From: Sphingobacteriaceae bacterium
GTDB lineage: Bacteria > Bacteroidota > Bacteroidia > B-17B0 > Aurantibacillaceae
Reading direction: 5' to 3'
DNA: 64,000 bases
Assembly (NCBI GenBank): GCA_016705695.1
Contig: JADJLA010000018.1
Span: forward strand, 62,001 to 126,000
This document shows positions 26,483 to 36,206 of the stretch, in pieces. A program made the translations under genes and the position numbers. The notes beneath the pieces are model-generated. The model saw only the letters and a program-made list of their open reading frames with translations. It was not told the origin of the DNA and made no database searches. The stretch's first letter is position 1. Every line of letters starts with the position of its first letter.

Positions 26483-27196
26483 TTAGATCTTTTTTATCCC
26501 CTCCAGAAAAGTTTCCTGAAATTGTTTGCTTATTGGCACAGTGATATCTCCAATCAGTATAGAATTAGCATCGAAAGAGGTGATGTTGTGAAGATTTATA
26601 ACATAAGAGCGATGCACCCTAATAAAAAGTCCATTATTTATCTCTTCGTTAAAGTGGCTTAGATTGAGGGCTAGTGTATAATTTCCGGATGTAGTTTTTA
26701 TACTTGAATAACTTCCATCGGCTTGTATATATAAGATATCTGTAAGCTTAATTCTCTCAAACATCTTCCCATTCTTTACAAAAATTGAATCCTTAAGTAG
26801 GGGTTTTTTTGAAGTAATAATATCCTTGTTGTGGTTAGAAAAAGCTAATTCAATAGCAATTGGCAATTCCCTTTCATTAAAGGGTTTAAGCAAAAATGCG
26901 CTTGGCTTAAGCTCAGAGGCTTCTTTAACTATTCCGCTTTGAGTGTTAGAAGTTAAAAAAACAATGGGATAATTATCGGTTTGCAAGATCCTTTTTGATA
27001 AGCCAATGCCGTTCTCCTCGCCTTTAATAGAAATATCCATCAGGATGACATCCGGGCGATTTTCCTTAATTGATTTAAGTGCGCCATGAGATGTTGCAAC
27101 AATTTCGGTTACTTCAAAATCATTTTCAGTTAAGCATTCCGAAATTTCTTCTGCAATCAGAGCTTCATCCTCTACTATTAATACTTTTATCTTCAT
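26483..27196 (-). CDS. LytTR family response regulator (second pair)
   Basis: A 237-residue response regulator. Receiver domain with VEDEA, phospho-acceptor in DVILMDISIKGEENG, FLTSN and LLKPFNERELP; C-terminal LytTR domain with LYIQADGSYSSIKT, LALNLSHFNEEINNGLFIRVHRSYVINLHNI and PISKQFQETFLEGI. Its start overlaps the kinase stop by 4 bp (ATGA at 27193-27196), so the pair is translationally coupled. No direct repeats like those at 10-13.6 kb were seen near it, so its targets are not evident. Confidence 0.93.
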   Translation of the reverse strand: MKIKVLIVEDEALIAEEISECLTENDFEVTEIVATSHGALKSIKENRPDVILMDISIKGEENGIGLSKRILQTDNYPIVFLTSNTQSGIVKEASELKPSAFLLKPFNERELPIAIELAFSNHNKDIITSKKPLLKDSIFVKNGKMFERIKLTDILYIQADGSYSSIKTTSGNYTLALNLSHFNEEINNGLFIRVHRSYVINLHNITSFDANSILIGDITVPISKQFQETFLEGIKKI

Positions 27197-29589
27197 GCTT
27201 TGGCTTCAGGAAATTCCAACTTTATCTCAGTTCCCATTTTAAAGGTAACATTAATTAAACCGTTTAATTGTTGTGCTAAGTTAAAGATCATTTTAGTGCC
27301 AAAAGAATTTTTGGCTTTTATTTTTTCAGACACATCACTTTCTCCATTGTCAGAATAATGTAAGCAATATTGGCCATTACTCTTCTCGAATTTAACAGAT
27401 ATATGTGGCTGTTGTACTCCAGAAAAGGCATACTTCAACGAGTTTAGCAAAAGTTCATTAAGTATTAATGCCAAAGGCACAAAATCGTCAATTGCTACTT
27501 TCACTTCGTTAATGCCCAATTCTAATTTAATTTTTTGACCGGGGACAGACATGCTATTCACAATAGTTTCACAAAGCTCTTTGAAATATTGATTTGAATT
27601 TACTTCTTTCACATTTTCATTCTCGTACAATAATTTATGAATGAGAGAAATGCTGTGGATCCTTTGACGACTTTCGTCCATAATTTCCTTTGCATCATTA
27701 TCATTGATCTGTTTCTGAGGCATCTTTAGTAAACTCGAAACTATTTGCAAGTTATTCTTAACTCGATGGTGGATCTCGTGCATTAGCAATTCCTTCTCTT
27801 TGTTCTTAGCCTCCAAAACAACATTTTGTTCTTTTATTTGCGCATGAAGTTTTGATTTCTTTAAATATCTCAAATAAATGATCGATCCTACTATTACTGA
27901 GGCGCCTAATAAAAACAATAGAGCCGTTTTTAATTTTCCGGCATAGTTTAATTGTTCTTCCTTTTCTGATATGGATCTTTCATGCGCTGAATCTTTTTGA
28001 ATATTGTTTAAGCTGTCTCTAGCTTTTAATGTTAAGTACTCTTGATGAATTTGTGAACGTATGATCGCCTTTTGTACTTCTTCACTCTTTAAGCTATCCT
28101 CCATTTTTTTATAGTACTCATGCATCTCAAGGGCTTTATTGCTATTTCCAAGTTGTTTGTATATTTTATATAGCAAGTTCGATGCGTTCTTTTGCTCAAC
28201 AATATTTCCCAATTCTTTGGTGAGTGCAAAACCATTTTCAGCCAACTTTTGAGCATCATTTACTTTTCCTTTACTAAAAAACAGATCACTTAATGCTATT
28301 AATGCTGTTGACCTTGCCAGATTGTATTTTATTGGTTCGGCTGTTTTTAAAGCTTCGTTATAAAAATATTCTGAGCTATCAGATGCTTTTTGATTCTTAT
28401 ATAATTCACCTAAACTATTGTAAACATCCGCCAAGGTTCTGTGCTTCTCTATTTTTTTACAAAGCTCAATTGCTTTTGAGAAATAAGAATATGCCTTCGC
28501 TGGATCATCCTTTTTGGATTCAATATTTCCTAATCGGTAATATGAAGTGGCCATGCCACTCGTAAATTCGATCTCGCCTGCAGCATCGGCACTTTCTTGA
28601 AAATATTTCTCGGCATTCACATAATCCTTTGCTCTGTAATAGATCCCTCCAATATTACTTAAGGCAAAATACTGTCCCTTTTTGTCTTCCAATTCCTGGA
28701 ACAACTGTACGGCACTAAATAGAAATTTCAATCCAACCTCTACATTGCCGACTTCTCCATAGCTAATTCCCAAATTTTGCTGAATATAGGCTAGCGATCT
28801 CTTATTATTTCCTTTTTTAATTACTTCCAGAGCCTTGTTATAATTCACAATAGCCTCCTTCTTATTTCCAATCTTATCGTAATAATCGCCAATGTTGTTG
28901 TAAACGGTGGCAACACCATCATGATTATTTATCTTTTTATAAACTTCAATACTTTTATTGTAATAGATCATTGAAGAATCCATATTGCCGCTATCTGTGT
29001 ACTCGCCGGCTAAATTACTATAAGCCATCGCAAGACCCTCCGGATCATTAATTCCCTCAAACAATTTAACCGCTTTTTTTACATACGCCTGCGATTCTTT
29101 GATCTTCCCTTGGTCACGGTAAACACTACTTAAATTATTACACAGATATGCATGGGTTAACTTTGCGTCTTCTGAGCTATTTTTAATTTGCTCGAGAAAA
29201 GTATTTGCCAACAGATAATTCTTTACTGCTTGTTCGTAATTGTTTTGAGATGAAAAAGTATAGCCAATGTTTACAAGACCCGATGAATATCGTAATAAAT
29301 AAAAATCTCTTTGACCGAACCTTGCTTTAGGTAAATTCTTTTTGCAAATTGCTATAACTTCTTGATTATAATTTAAAGTCTGATCTAAATCATCAGTGGC
29401 TTCACTCAAATCATTTAAGATCAATAATCGTACCGAATCTCTTTTCTCGACCTTAAGTAAATGAAGCAGCGAATCAACCTGTTTGTTTTGTGAGGTGAGA
29501 TCTAAAAAAAATCCCATCGTAATTACAAAGACGAATTGAAATATGCTTTTAGAATTGATCAATTTAAAAATTTTCTGCCTCTGTACCAT
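27193..29589 (-). CDS. TPR-sensor histidine kinase (HisKA_2)
   Basis: A 798-residue sensor kinase. Signal-like N-terminus, ten or so TPR units (about residues 60-480; phrases like YNNIGDYYDKIGNKKEAIVNY), a coiled coil, one transmembrane helix (about 555-575) and a HisKA_2/HATPase core with the histidine in LLMHEIHHRVKNNLQIVSSLL, then LILNELLLNSLKYAF and an ATP-lid phrase SFGTKMIFNLAQQLNG. The ATG at 29589 is preferred to 29631 because the frame-restored upstream gene runs to 29564; either start is possible. The partner is the LytTR regulator overlapping its end. Confidence 0.88.
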   Translation of the reverse strand: MVQRQKIFKLINSKSIFQFVFVITMGFFLDLTSQNKQVDSLLHLLKVEKRDSVRLLILNDLSEATDDLDQTLNYNQEVIAICKKNLPKARFGQRDFYLLRYSSGLVNIGYTFSSQNNYEQAVKNYLLANTFLEQIKNSSEDAKLTHAYLCNNLSSVYRDQGKIKESQAYVKKAVKLFEGINDPEGLAMAYSNLAGEYTDSGNMDSSMIYYNKSIEVYKKINNHDGVATVYNNIGDYYDKIGNKKEAIVNYNKALEVIKKGNNKRSLAYIQQNLGISYGEVGNVEVGLKFLFSAVQLFQELEDKKGQYFALSNIGGIYYRAKDYVNAEKYFQESADAAGEIEFTSGMATSYYRLGNIESKKDDPAKAYSYFSKAIELCKKIEKHRTLADVYNSLGELYKNQKASDSSEYFYNEALKTAEPIKYNLARSTALIALSDLFFSKGKVNDAQKLAENGFALTKELGNIVEQKNASNLLYKIYKQLGNSNKALEMHEYYKKMEDSLKSEEVQKAIIRSQIHQEYLTLKARDSLNNIQKDSAHERSISEKEEQLNYAGKLKTALLFLLGASVIVGSIIYLRYLKKSKLHAQIKEQNVVLEAKNKEKELLMHEIHHRVKNNLQIVSSLLKMPQKQINDNDAKEIMDESRQRIHSISLIHKLLYENENVKEVNSNQYFKELCETIVNSMSVPGQKIKLELGINEVKVAIDDFVPLALILNELLLNSLKYAFSGVQQPHISVKFEKSNGQYCLHYSDNGESDVSEKIKAKNSFGTKMIFNLAQQLNGLINVTFKMGTEIKLEFPEAKA

Positions 29590-29679
29590 ACAAGAAAATT
29601 TGCGGGTAATCTTTAGAGTAAATGATTTCAATTGAATCGGATTTTAAAAGTTTTGTTGTATCACTATCATTTATGTAAA

Positions 29680-30234
29680 CTACACCTCTAAAAAATTTAC
29701 CATTAACTTTAAAGTCGCAATTAAACGGCTTGCTATTTTGTTTTGCTTGTTCCGCAGTGTGCGATTTCTTGTTTCTAATTCTCTTTGACTTTCCCCTTTT
29801 TTTCGAGTATATGGGCGCGCTTTATTCTCTTTGATCATCTGCTCATTGAGTGTTAACTTACCTTTGGTTCTAACGCCGTTTGATCTAATTTCGTTCTGAA
29901 CAACAAATTTGTGAACGAACATTATGTAACCAGGAAAAACAATAAACGAAAGTATTGGCACCCAAATTCTCAACTTTGTACGCGGACTAAAAGAACTAAT
30001 TGTTTTAAATAATAAAAAGGGAAGTAAAACAATTGGAGCGAAATACAACAAGAAGCCTGCTAAAAATCCGCCGGTGTTTTTCATAGACAGAACTACAACC
30101 GGTACAAATGGGTAACATAAAAGCAAAACACTAAGCACTAACCATAAATACGCCTTGGTTGGCGTTTCAGCTCTTTCAGTATTATCCCAGTTTGACTCTG
30201 TGAGTTTAGTTTGTCTTTCCGAATTATTGGCCAT
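29680..30234 (-). CDS. Small membrane protein, C-terminus probably frameshifted
   Basis: Two or three transmembrane helices (about residues 28-50, 60-80 and 92-112) in a 184-residue frame. After an A7 run (29797-29803 on the plus strand as T7, then C4) the current frame becomes Arg/Asn-rich and ends at 29680. The -1 frame instead reads RIRNKKSHTAEQAKQNSKPF then FKVNGKFFRGVVYINDSDTT, KSDSIEIIYSKDYPQIFLYG and ends TEAENF at 29564, which looks like real protein. One extra A would give about 223 residues, overlapping the kinase start slightly. No family recognised. The 127 bp upstream up to hemL hold no gene. Confidence 0.6.
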   Translation of the reverse strand: MANNSERQTKLTESNWDNTERAETPTKAYLWLVLSVLLLCYPFVPVVVLSMKNTGGFLAGFLLYFAPIVLLPFLLFKTISSFSPRTKLRIWVPILSFIVFPGYIMFVHKFVVQNEIRSNGVRTKGKLTLNEQMIKENKARPYTRKKGESQRELETRNRTLRNKQNKIASRLIATLKLMVNFLEV

Positions 30235-30361
30235 TGTTTTCTAATTTATAATTGCATAATAATACCCAGCTTTTTAAATGGATAGTGTGAATTTACCTCT
30301 TCTCTTTTATCATCCAGTTCTTCCAGTAATGGTTTAATGTTTGATCTAAATAATTCGCTAT

Positions 30362-31633
30362 CTATAACATTGCCTTCTTAAAGGCTTCAACCGTCTTTTG
30401 AATATCCTCGGCCGTATGTGCCTCATTCACAAAACCAACTTCATAGCCACTTGGCCCAAGGTAAATTCCTTTCTCTAATAAGTGATGGAAGAGCGTTTTA
30501 AAATAGCTCATGCTGTTCGCATCAATTTCTTCGGCTGTTTTAATAAATTTCTTTTCGGTAAATGCTAACCAAAAAATGGAGCCGATGCTAAACACTTTAA
30601 AATTATCTTTTTTTATTTCCGATAATCCCTTCACTAAAGTTTGTGTTTTGGTTTCAAGTTCTTGATAAAAATTTGGCTTCAAACATTCAGTGAGTTGCGC
30701 AATGCCCGCGCTCATCGCAACCGGGTTTCCGCTTAATGTTCCGGCTTGATAAACACTTCCATCCGGACTAATATTCGCCATAATTTCTTTGCTTGCACCA
30801 TAAGCTCCAACAGGAAATCCTCCGCCAATAATTTTTCCGTAAGTAACAATATCCGGTTTAATGTCGTAGTAACCGGCAGCCCCTTCAAATCCAATTCTAA
30901 ATCCACTGATCACTTCATCAAAAATTAAAAGTGTTCCGTGCTTAGTACAAATATCTCTTAAGAACTGCAGATAGTCTTTATCTTGCAACAACAAACCATT
31001 ATTTGCAGGAATTGGTTCAATAATTACACATGCTATTTGTTTATCAAATTGTGCAAACGCTTCTTCCAATGCTTTTTTATTGTTTAACGACACTACAATT
31101 GTTTCGTTCACAAAACTTTCGGGAACTCCGGCTGATGATGTATTTCCAAATGTTACTAATCCCGATCCTGCTTTTACTAAAAGTGAATCACTATGTCCGT
31201 GATAACATCCTTCAAATTTTAATATTTTATTTCTTCCGGTAAATCCGCGCGCTAAACGTATCGCACTCATCACCGCTTCTGTTCCACTACTTACAAAACG
31301 GATCTTCTCTAAAAAGCGATTGTTACTTATAATTAATTCAGCTAATTCATTCTCTAATTTGGTTGGGGCGCCAAATGATGTTCCGTTTTGCATTGTTTTT
31401 GCAACGGCACTTAATACTTTATCGTTGGCATGTCCTAAAATTAACGGCCCCCAACTTCCACAATAATCAATATACTCATTTCCATCCGCATCCCATACAT
31501 GCGATCCCTTTCCTTTTTCCAAAAAAATAGGCGTTCCTCCTACGCTTCTAAATGCGCGCACGGGCGAATTAACTCCGCCAGGAAAATATTGTTTTGCTTT
31601 TTCGAATAACTGTTGTGAATTAGTGTTTTTCAT
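30362..31633 (-). CDS. hemL: Glutamate-1-semialdehyde 2,1-aminomutase
   Basis: PLP enzyme that isomerises glutamate-1-semialdehyde to 5-aminolevulinate, the last step of the C5 route into haem. Class III aminotransferase features are clear: SSGTEAVMSAIRLARGFTGR, the glycine-rich NGLLLQD...IFDEVISGFRIG, the PLP-lysine motif VTYGKIIGGGFPVGAYG and YQAGTLSGNPVAMSAG. I chose the ATG at 31633 (MKNTNSQQLFEKAKQYFPGG), giving 423 residues, the family norm; an ATG three codons further up also exists. It is divergent from kynureninase. Confidence 0.95.
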   Translation of the reverse strand: MKNTNSQQLFEKAKQYFPGGVNSPVRAFRSVGGTPIFLEKGKGSHVWDADGNEYIDYCGSWGPLILGHANDKVLSAVAKTMQNGTSFGAPTKLENELAELIISNNRFLEKIRFVSSGTEAVMSAIRLARGFTGRNKILKFEGCYHGHSDSLLVKAGSGLVTFGNTSSAGVPESFVNETIVVSLNNKKALEEAFAQFDKQIACVIIEPIPANNGLLLQDKDYLQFLRDICTKHGTLLIFDEVISGFRIGFEGAAGYYDIKPDIVTYGKIIGGGFPVGAYGASKEIMANISPDGSVYQAGTLSGNPVAMSAGIAQLTECLKPNFYQELETKTQTLVKGLSEIKKDNFKVFSIGSIFWLAFTEKKFIKTAEEIDANSMSYFKTLFHHLLEKGIYLGPSGYEVGFVNEAHTAEDIQKTVEAFKKAML

Positions 31634-31739
31634 ACGGTGCAAATGTAAGAATTTGCCCTTTAATAGAAAGCAGACGAAGCCGATTTATACTATTAAATAT
31701 AGCCTTATTTGCGAAATAATCTTTATTTTTACCCTGCTT

Positions 31740-33002
31740 ATGACATTTGAGAACTCCATAGATTTTGCAAAAAAATTAGATGCACAGGATCCTTTGAAAG
31801 AATTCCGTTCGCGTTTTTTATTTCCTCAACACGAAGGAAAGCCAATTGTGTATTTTACAGGTAATTCGTTAGGACTTCAACCAAAAACTACGCAAGCTTT
31901 TATTCAACAAGAATTAAATGATTGGGCAAAGTTTGGTGTGGAAGGACACTTTTTAGCAAAAAACCCTTGGATGCATTACCACGAATTTCTTACCGAAAAC
32001 ATGGCCAAGATCGTTGGTGCAAAAAATTCGGAAGTAGTAATGATGAATCAACTCACGGTGAATTTGCATTTGCTGATGGTGAGTTTTTATCGCCCCACCA
32101 AACAACGCTATAAAATTTTATGCGAGGCAAAAGCATTTCCGAGCGATCAATACGCTTTACAATCGCAAGTAAAATTCCACGGCTTTGATCCAAAAGATGC
32201 ATTAATTGAATTAGCTCCCCGCCAAGGAGAATATAATGTGCGGCATGAAGATATTTTAACCGCCATTGAAAAAAATAAAGAGTCGCTTGCCTTAATTATG
32301 ATCGGCGGTGTAAATTATTTTAGCGGACAAGTATTCGACATGAAAGCCATTACCGAAGCAGGGCATAAAGTTGGCGCCCTTGTTGGTTTTGACCTAGCGC
32401 ACGGTGCCGGAAATATAAATTTAGAATTACACGATTGGAAAGTTGATTTTGCTTGTTGGTGCAGTTATAAATATTTAAATAGTGGCCCGGGCAGTGTTGC
32501 CGGCGCTTATGTTCATGAGGATCATCATAAAAAAACCGACATGCCCATGTTTGCCGGATGGTGGGGAACAAAAAAAGAAACTCGTTTTTTAATGAGTAAT
32601 GTTTTTGAACCTATTGAAACTGCCGAACGTTGGCAATTAAGTAACGCACCTGTTTTTGCAATGGCTGCCTGTAAAGCGTCATTAGAAATTTTTGATGAAG
32701 CGGGGATGAAAAATTTAATTGCAAAAAGTAAAATTCTTACTTCTTATCTTGAATTTATAATTGCCGACATAAATAAAAGCAATAATAATTGCCTCGAGGT
32801 CATCACTCCAAAAGAACTACAAGGCTGTCAAGTTTCTATTGTTGCACACGGTTATGGAAAAGCCCTCTATAATAAACTCATCGAAAATGGTGTGATCCCC
32901 GATTGGCGCGAACCCAATGTAATACGCTGCGCCCCAGTACCACTCTACAATTCATTTGAGGACATTTATCGCTTTGGCGATGTATTAAAGCGTCTTCTAT
33001 AA
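31740..33002 (+). CDS. kynU: Kynureninase
   Basis: PLP-dependent hydrolase that cleaves kynurenine to anthranilate and alanine (or 3-hydroxykynurenine to 3-hydroxyanthranilate), in tryptophan breakdown or de novo NAD synthesis. Motifs: FTGNSLGLQPK, the PLP contacts in FDLAHGAGNINLELHDW, the lysine in CWCSYKYLNSGPGSVAGAYV and the C-terminal GVIPDWREPNVIRCAPVPLYN. I chose the ATG at 31740 (MTFENSIDFAKKLDAQDPL), giving 420 residues as usual; the frame is open to 31623, but that part does not fit the family. No other kyn genes are in the window. Confidence 0.95.
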   Translation: MTFENSIDFAKKLDAQDPLKEFRSRFLFPQHEGKPIVYFTGNSLGLQPKTTQAFIQQELNDWAKFGVEGHFLAKNPWMHYHEFLTENMAKIVGAKNSEVVMMNQLTVNLHLLMVSFYRPTKQRYKILCEAKAFPSDQYALQSQVKFHGFDPKDALIELAPRQGEYNVRHEDILTAIEKNKESLALIMIGGVNYFSGQVFDMKAITEAGHKVGALVGFDLAHGAGNINLELHDWKVDFACWCSYKYLNSGPGSVAGAYVHEDHHKKTDMPMFAGWWGTKKETRFLMSNVFEPIETAERWQLSNAPVFAMAACKASLEIFDEAGMKNLIAKSKILTSYLEFIIADINKSNNNCLEVITPKELQGCQVSIVAHGYGKALYNKLIENGVIPDWREPNVIRCAPVPLYNSFEDIYRFGDVLKRLL

Positions 33003-33027
33003 GGGTTTTAACTAAAAGATCTTAAAA

Positions 33028-33060
33028 TTTTTGAGGTTCCTTTTTGTTTTTGTATCTTTA
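33028..33060 (+). promoter_or_regulatory. Promoter TTTTTG-N19-TATCTTTA
   Basis: The -33 box TTTTTG (33028-33033) and -7 box TATCTTTA (33053-33060) are exactly 19 bp apart, the spacing of the Bacteroidota sigma-ABfr consensus TTTG-N19-TAnnTTTG. It ends 8 bp before the ATG at 33069, giving a leader of only about 4 nt. Confidence 0.55.
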
Positions 33061-33068
33061 AAGCATTG

Positions 33069-36000
33069 ATGAACAGGCTTTTTGCATACCTTGGTTATAC
33101 AACTCTAGCTCTTATTTTGGCTTGCCCTTTTTTGAGCAAGGCTACAAGTAAGGATCAGAATTACCAATCGCCTATACATTGTTTCACCGAAAATAAGGGA
33201 CAAATATCTGACCAGTTCTACACATCTCGTCCGGATGTTTTGTTTACTGGAACCGAAGGTCCGCTTACATTTCATTTGCGTAAGACGGGAATTAGCTATC
33301 AACAATATCGCACCGATAAATGGACAGACGAAACTGATCCTTTAACCAACAAAAAAATAAAGCTGCCTTCTCAAACTACTATTTATCGCGTTGATGTAAA
33401 TTGGTTGAATTCAAATGTGGATCCTGTTGTACAAAAGAATTTTCCTACAGAAGGTGTTTCAAATTTCTATTTAACCAATTGTCCGGATGGTGTGTTTGAT
33501 GTTAGATCCTTTAAAGAGGTTATCTACAAAAATATTTACAAAGGTATTGATACGCGTTGGTATCATAAAGATGGTCACTTAAAGTACGATTACCTTGTAT
33601 CAGCAGGCTCCGATCATAAAAATATTCAAATTGAGTACAAAGGAGCAACTTTATCCATAAATACAATTGGAGAATTGATCATTGAAACGCCGCTCGGTAA
33701 AATTGTTGAAGATGCTCCTTATGTAACTCAAAACGGAAGAGAATTAAAAAGTAAATGGATCATCGATGGAAATATTGTATCATTTCAAATAGAGAACATT
33801 GATCCACTTTTACCATTGGTAATTGATCCGGGCGTTCGCATTTGGGGAACTTATTATGGTGGCAATGGTGGCGATTCAGCTTTGAACAATGCCGTTGATG
33901 CAAGTGGAAATGTTTGGATCGGAGGAACAACCAGCAGCACTAACGGAAACAGCATAGCAACAGTTGGAAGTCATCAAGTAATTTATGGTGGTGGGGCCGA
34001 CAATGCTTACATAGCAAAATTTAATGCTGCAGGAGTTCGTCAATGGGGAACTTATTATGGAGGTACTGTAAGAGAATTTGGTTTTAATATTGCTATTGAT
34101 AATAGTGGTAACTCTTATTTATGTGGTCAGTCACTTGGTTCTTCAGGAAACATTATTGCAACGATAGGTTCACATCAGCCTGCTTTTGCCGGCACTGCAG
34201 ATGCTTGGTTGGTTAAGTTCAATTCAAATGGCATTAGACAATGGGGCACTTTTTATGGTGATGTTGGATTAGAAGCCGGTTACGGTGTTGCGGCCGATGC
34301 AGCTGGTAATGTTTATCTTGTAGGTAAAACAGATGCTCCAACCACAAATGTTATTTCAACTACCGGCTCACATCAACAAAATTTTGGTGGTGTAGAAGAT
34401 GGATTCATTGTAAAATTTAATTCGGCAGGTGTTCGTCAGTGGGGTACATATTATGGAGGAACAGGCACAGATGTTTCAAGAAATGTTCACGTAGATGCAT
34501 TAGGAAATATTTTTGTTGTTGGCTGGACAGATAATAGCGTACCCAATGTGATCGGAACTGCAGGTGCTCATCAAAATGTTTATGGTGGTGGCGGTTATGA
34601 TTCATACATTGTAAAATTCAATTCTTCGGGAACGCGATTATGGGGATCACATTTTGGCGGTAATGATGTAGATCTTGCTTACGATTGTGAAACAGATCTG
34701 TTGGGAAATATTTATATGTCGGGAAAAACCGCGAGCACAAATAGCGTAGCAACCACCGGATCACATCAGTTAACTAATGGCGGCGGCACACATGATGCTT
34801 TCCTAGTTAGTTTTAATGCCACAACAGGAACGCGAAATTGGGGAACTTATTATGGCGGAAGTGGTGATGAAGAAAGCTGGGGATGTTCAGTACACAAATC
34901 AGGACATATAATGATGACAGGACATACACAAACTTCTACAGGAACTGTTATTGCTACGCCAGGCAGTTACAAACCAATTTATGGTGGAGGAACTTGGGAT
35001 GCTTTTATGGTACAATTTGATCCTTCAACTAATGGCACACGCACATGGGGAAGTTATTTTGGTGGTTCTGATGACGATGTTGGTTATGGATGTTCATCTG
35101 ATAATGCTTATCATTTTTATATGACAGGCTCTACCTTTTCAACACCGGGCACCGATATTGCAACCGTAGGAAGTCATCAACCGCTTTATGGTGGTGGATT
35201 ATTTGGTGATGCTTATTTGCAGAAGTTCTACGACTGTCCTGCACCATTAGCACCAACTAATACAACTATACCTGCCAACCAAACAATTTGTGAACCCGGA
35301 ACAACCACACTGGCAGCAATTAGTGGCGCAACTATGAGTTGGTTTTCTACGCCCTCATCTACAACTGTAATTGGCACCGGCAGTGTTTATATTACTTCAC
35401 CTTTATCTTCAGGAATTTATACCTATTACGTAGAAGCAGCAACATGTGCTTCAAGCACGCGCACACCTATTAGCGTAACTGTAAATCCTATTCCAATATT
35501 AAATGTAGTTGCATTTCCAACATTAGTTTGTGCCGGAAAAAACTCAACACTTACGGTAAGTGGCGCGGCCAGTTATACTTGGGATAGTTCAGCAACAACC
35601 AATACAACATTAGTTACTCCTGCCAGCACAAGTATTTATACAGTAAGCGGAACAACTACTTTAGGATGTACAAATAGCAAAACAATTTCTGTAACCGTGT
35701 ACCCTTTAGATCCGATAACATTTACACCCGAAAAAGATACATCGTGTTTGCATATATTTGGCGGCACGCCAATTTTATTAGTAGGTACTCCGAGCGGTGG
35801 CGTGTTTTCAGGAGCCAATGTTTCGGGCAATTATTTAAACCCAACGGCGCTGGGGGTTTTTAACCCTGTGTATACATACACCAATCCAACTAACGGCTGT
35901 GTAAATTCGGCAACCGCTACTATTCTAGTGGTAAATTGCACAAGCCTGAACGAAGAAGATGAATTCGTAAAACAAATAAGTATTTATCCGAATCCTACAA

Positions 36001-36200
36001 AAGGAAATGTTGTGATCGAAACCAACAGCGATATTGAAAAAACAATAACGATACTTGATGCAAGAGGCAGGATAATTAGCAACGAAACAAGCAAACAAAG
36101 AACATTGCAATATTCAATTGCTGATGAGGCCAACGGAATTTATTTTATAAAAATAAGTTCATCACTTGGCAGTAGGGAATTTAAACTTGTAAAAGAATAA
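33069..36200 (+). CDS. Giant SBBP-repeat (seven-bladed) T9SS-secreted protein
   Basis: A 1043-residue surface protein, relative of 21744-24857. Signal peptide, ENKGQ-type N-terminal domain (FTENKGQISDQFYTSRPDVL...YYLTNCPDG-like NFYLTNCPDGVFDVRSF), seven units of about 65 residues starting WGTYYGG/WGSYFGG, then Ig-like Pro/Thr/Ser repeats (about 730-950: PVTLVCAGKNSTLTVSG-type) and a T9SS tail (ISIYPNPTKGNVVIETN...EANGIYFIKISSSLGSREFKLVKE). Starts at ATG 33069, one codon after a TTG. It has its own well-spaced promoter. Both copies in the window have seven units, which supports a seven-bladed propeller. Confidence 0.88.
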   Translation: MNRLFAYLGYTTLALILACPFLSKATSKDQNYQSPIHCFTENKGQISDQFYTSRPDVLFTGTEGPLTFHLRKTGISYQQYRTDKWTDETDPLTNKKIKLPSQTTIYRVDVNWLNSNVDPVVQKNFPTEGVSNFYLTNCPDGVFDVRSFKEVIYKNIYKGIDTRWYHKDGHLKYDYLVSAGSDHKNIQIEYKGATLSINTIGELIIETPLGKIVEDAPYVTQNGRELKSKWIIDGNIVSFQIENIDPLLPLVIDPGVRIWGTYYGGNGGDSALNNAVDASGNVWIGGTTSSTNGNSIATVGSHQVIYGGGADNAYIAKFNAAGVRQWGTYYGGTVREFGFNIAIDNSGNSYLCGQSLGSSGNIIATIGSHQPAFAGTADAWLVKFNSNGIRQWGTFYGDVGLEAGYGVAADAAGNVYLVGKTDAPTTNVISTTGSHQQNFGGVEDGFIVKFNSAGVRQWGTYYGGTGTDVSRNVHVDALGNIFVVGWTDNSVPNVIGTAGAHQNVYGGGGYDSYIVKFNSSGTRLWGSHFGGNDVDLAYDCETDLLGNIYMSGKTASTNSVATTGSHQLTNGGGTHDAFLVSFNATTGTRNWGTYYGGSGDEESWGCSVHKSGHIMMTGHTQTSTGTVIATPGSYKPIYGGGTWDAFMVQFDPSTNGTRTWGSYFGGSDDDVGYGCSSDNAYHFYMTGSTFSTPGTDIATVGSHQPLYGGGLFGDAYLQKFYDCPAPLAPTNTTIPANQTICEPGTTTLAAISGATMSWFSTPSSTTVIGTGSVYITSPLSSGIYTYYVEAATCASSTRTPISVTVNPIPILNVVAFPTLVCAGKNSTLTVSGAASYTWDSSATTNTTLVTPASTSIYTVSGTTTLGCTNSKTISVTVYPLDPITFTPEKDTSCLHIFGGTPILLVGTPSGGVFSGANVSGNYLNPTALGVFNPVYTYTNPTNGCVNSATATILVVNCTSLNEEDEFVKQISIYPNPTKGNVVIETNSDIEKTITILDARGRIISNETSKQRTLQYSIADEANGIYFIKISSSLGSREFKLVKE

Positions 36201-36206
36201 TTTCTT

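Noticed and set aside
26423..26662. 79-codon rightward frame at the end of the LytTR gene
   Set aside because: Mostly antisense to the LytTR domain, with no recognisable protein features.
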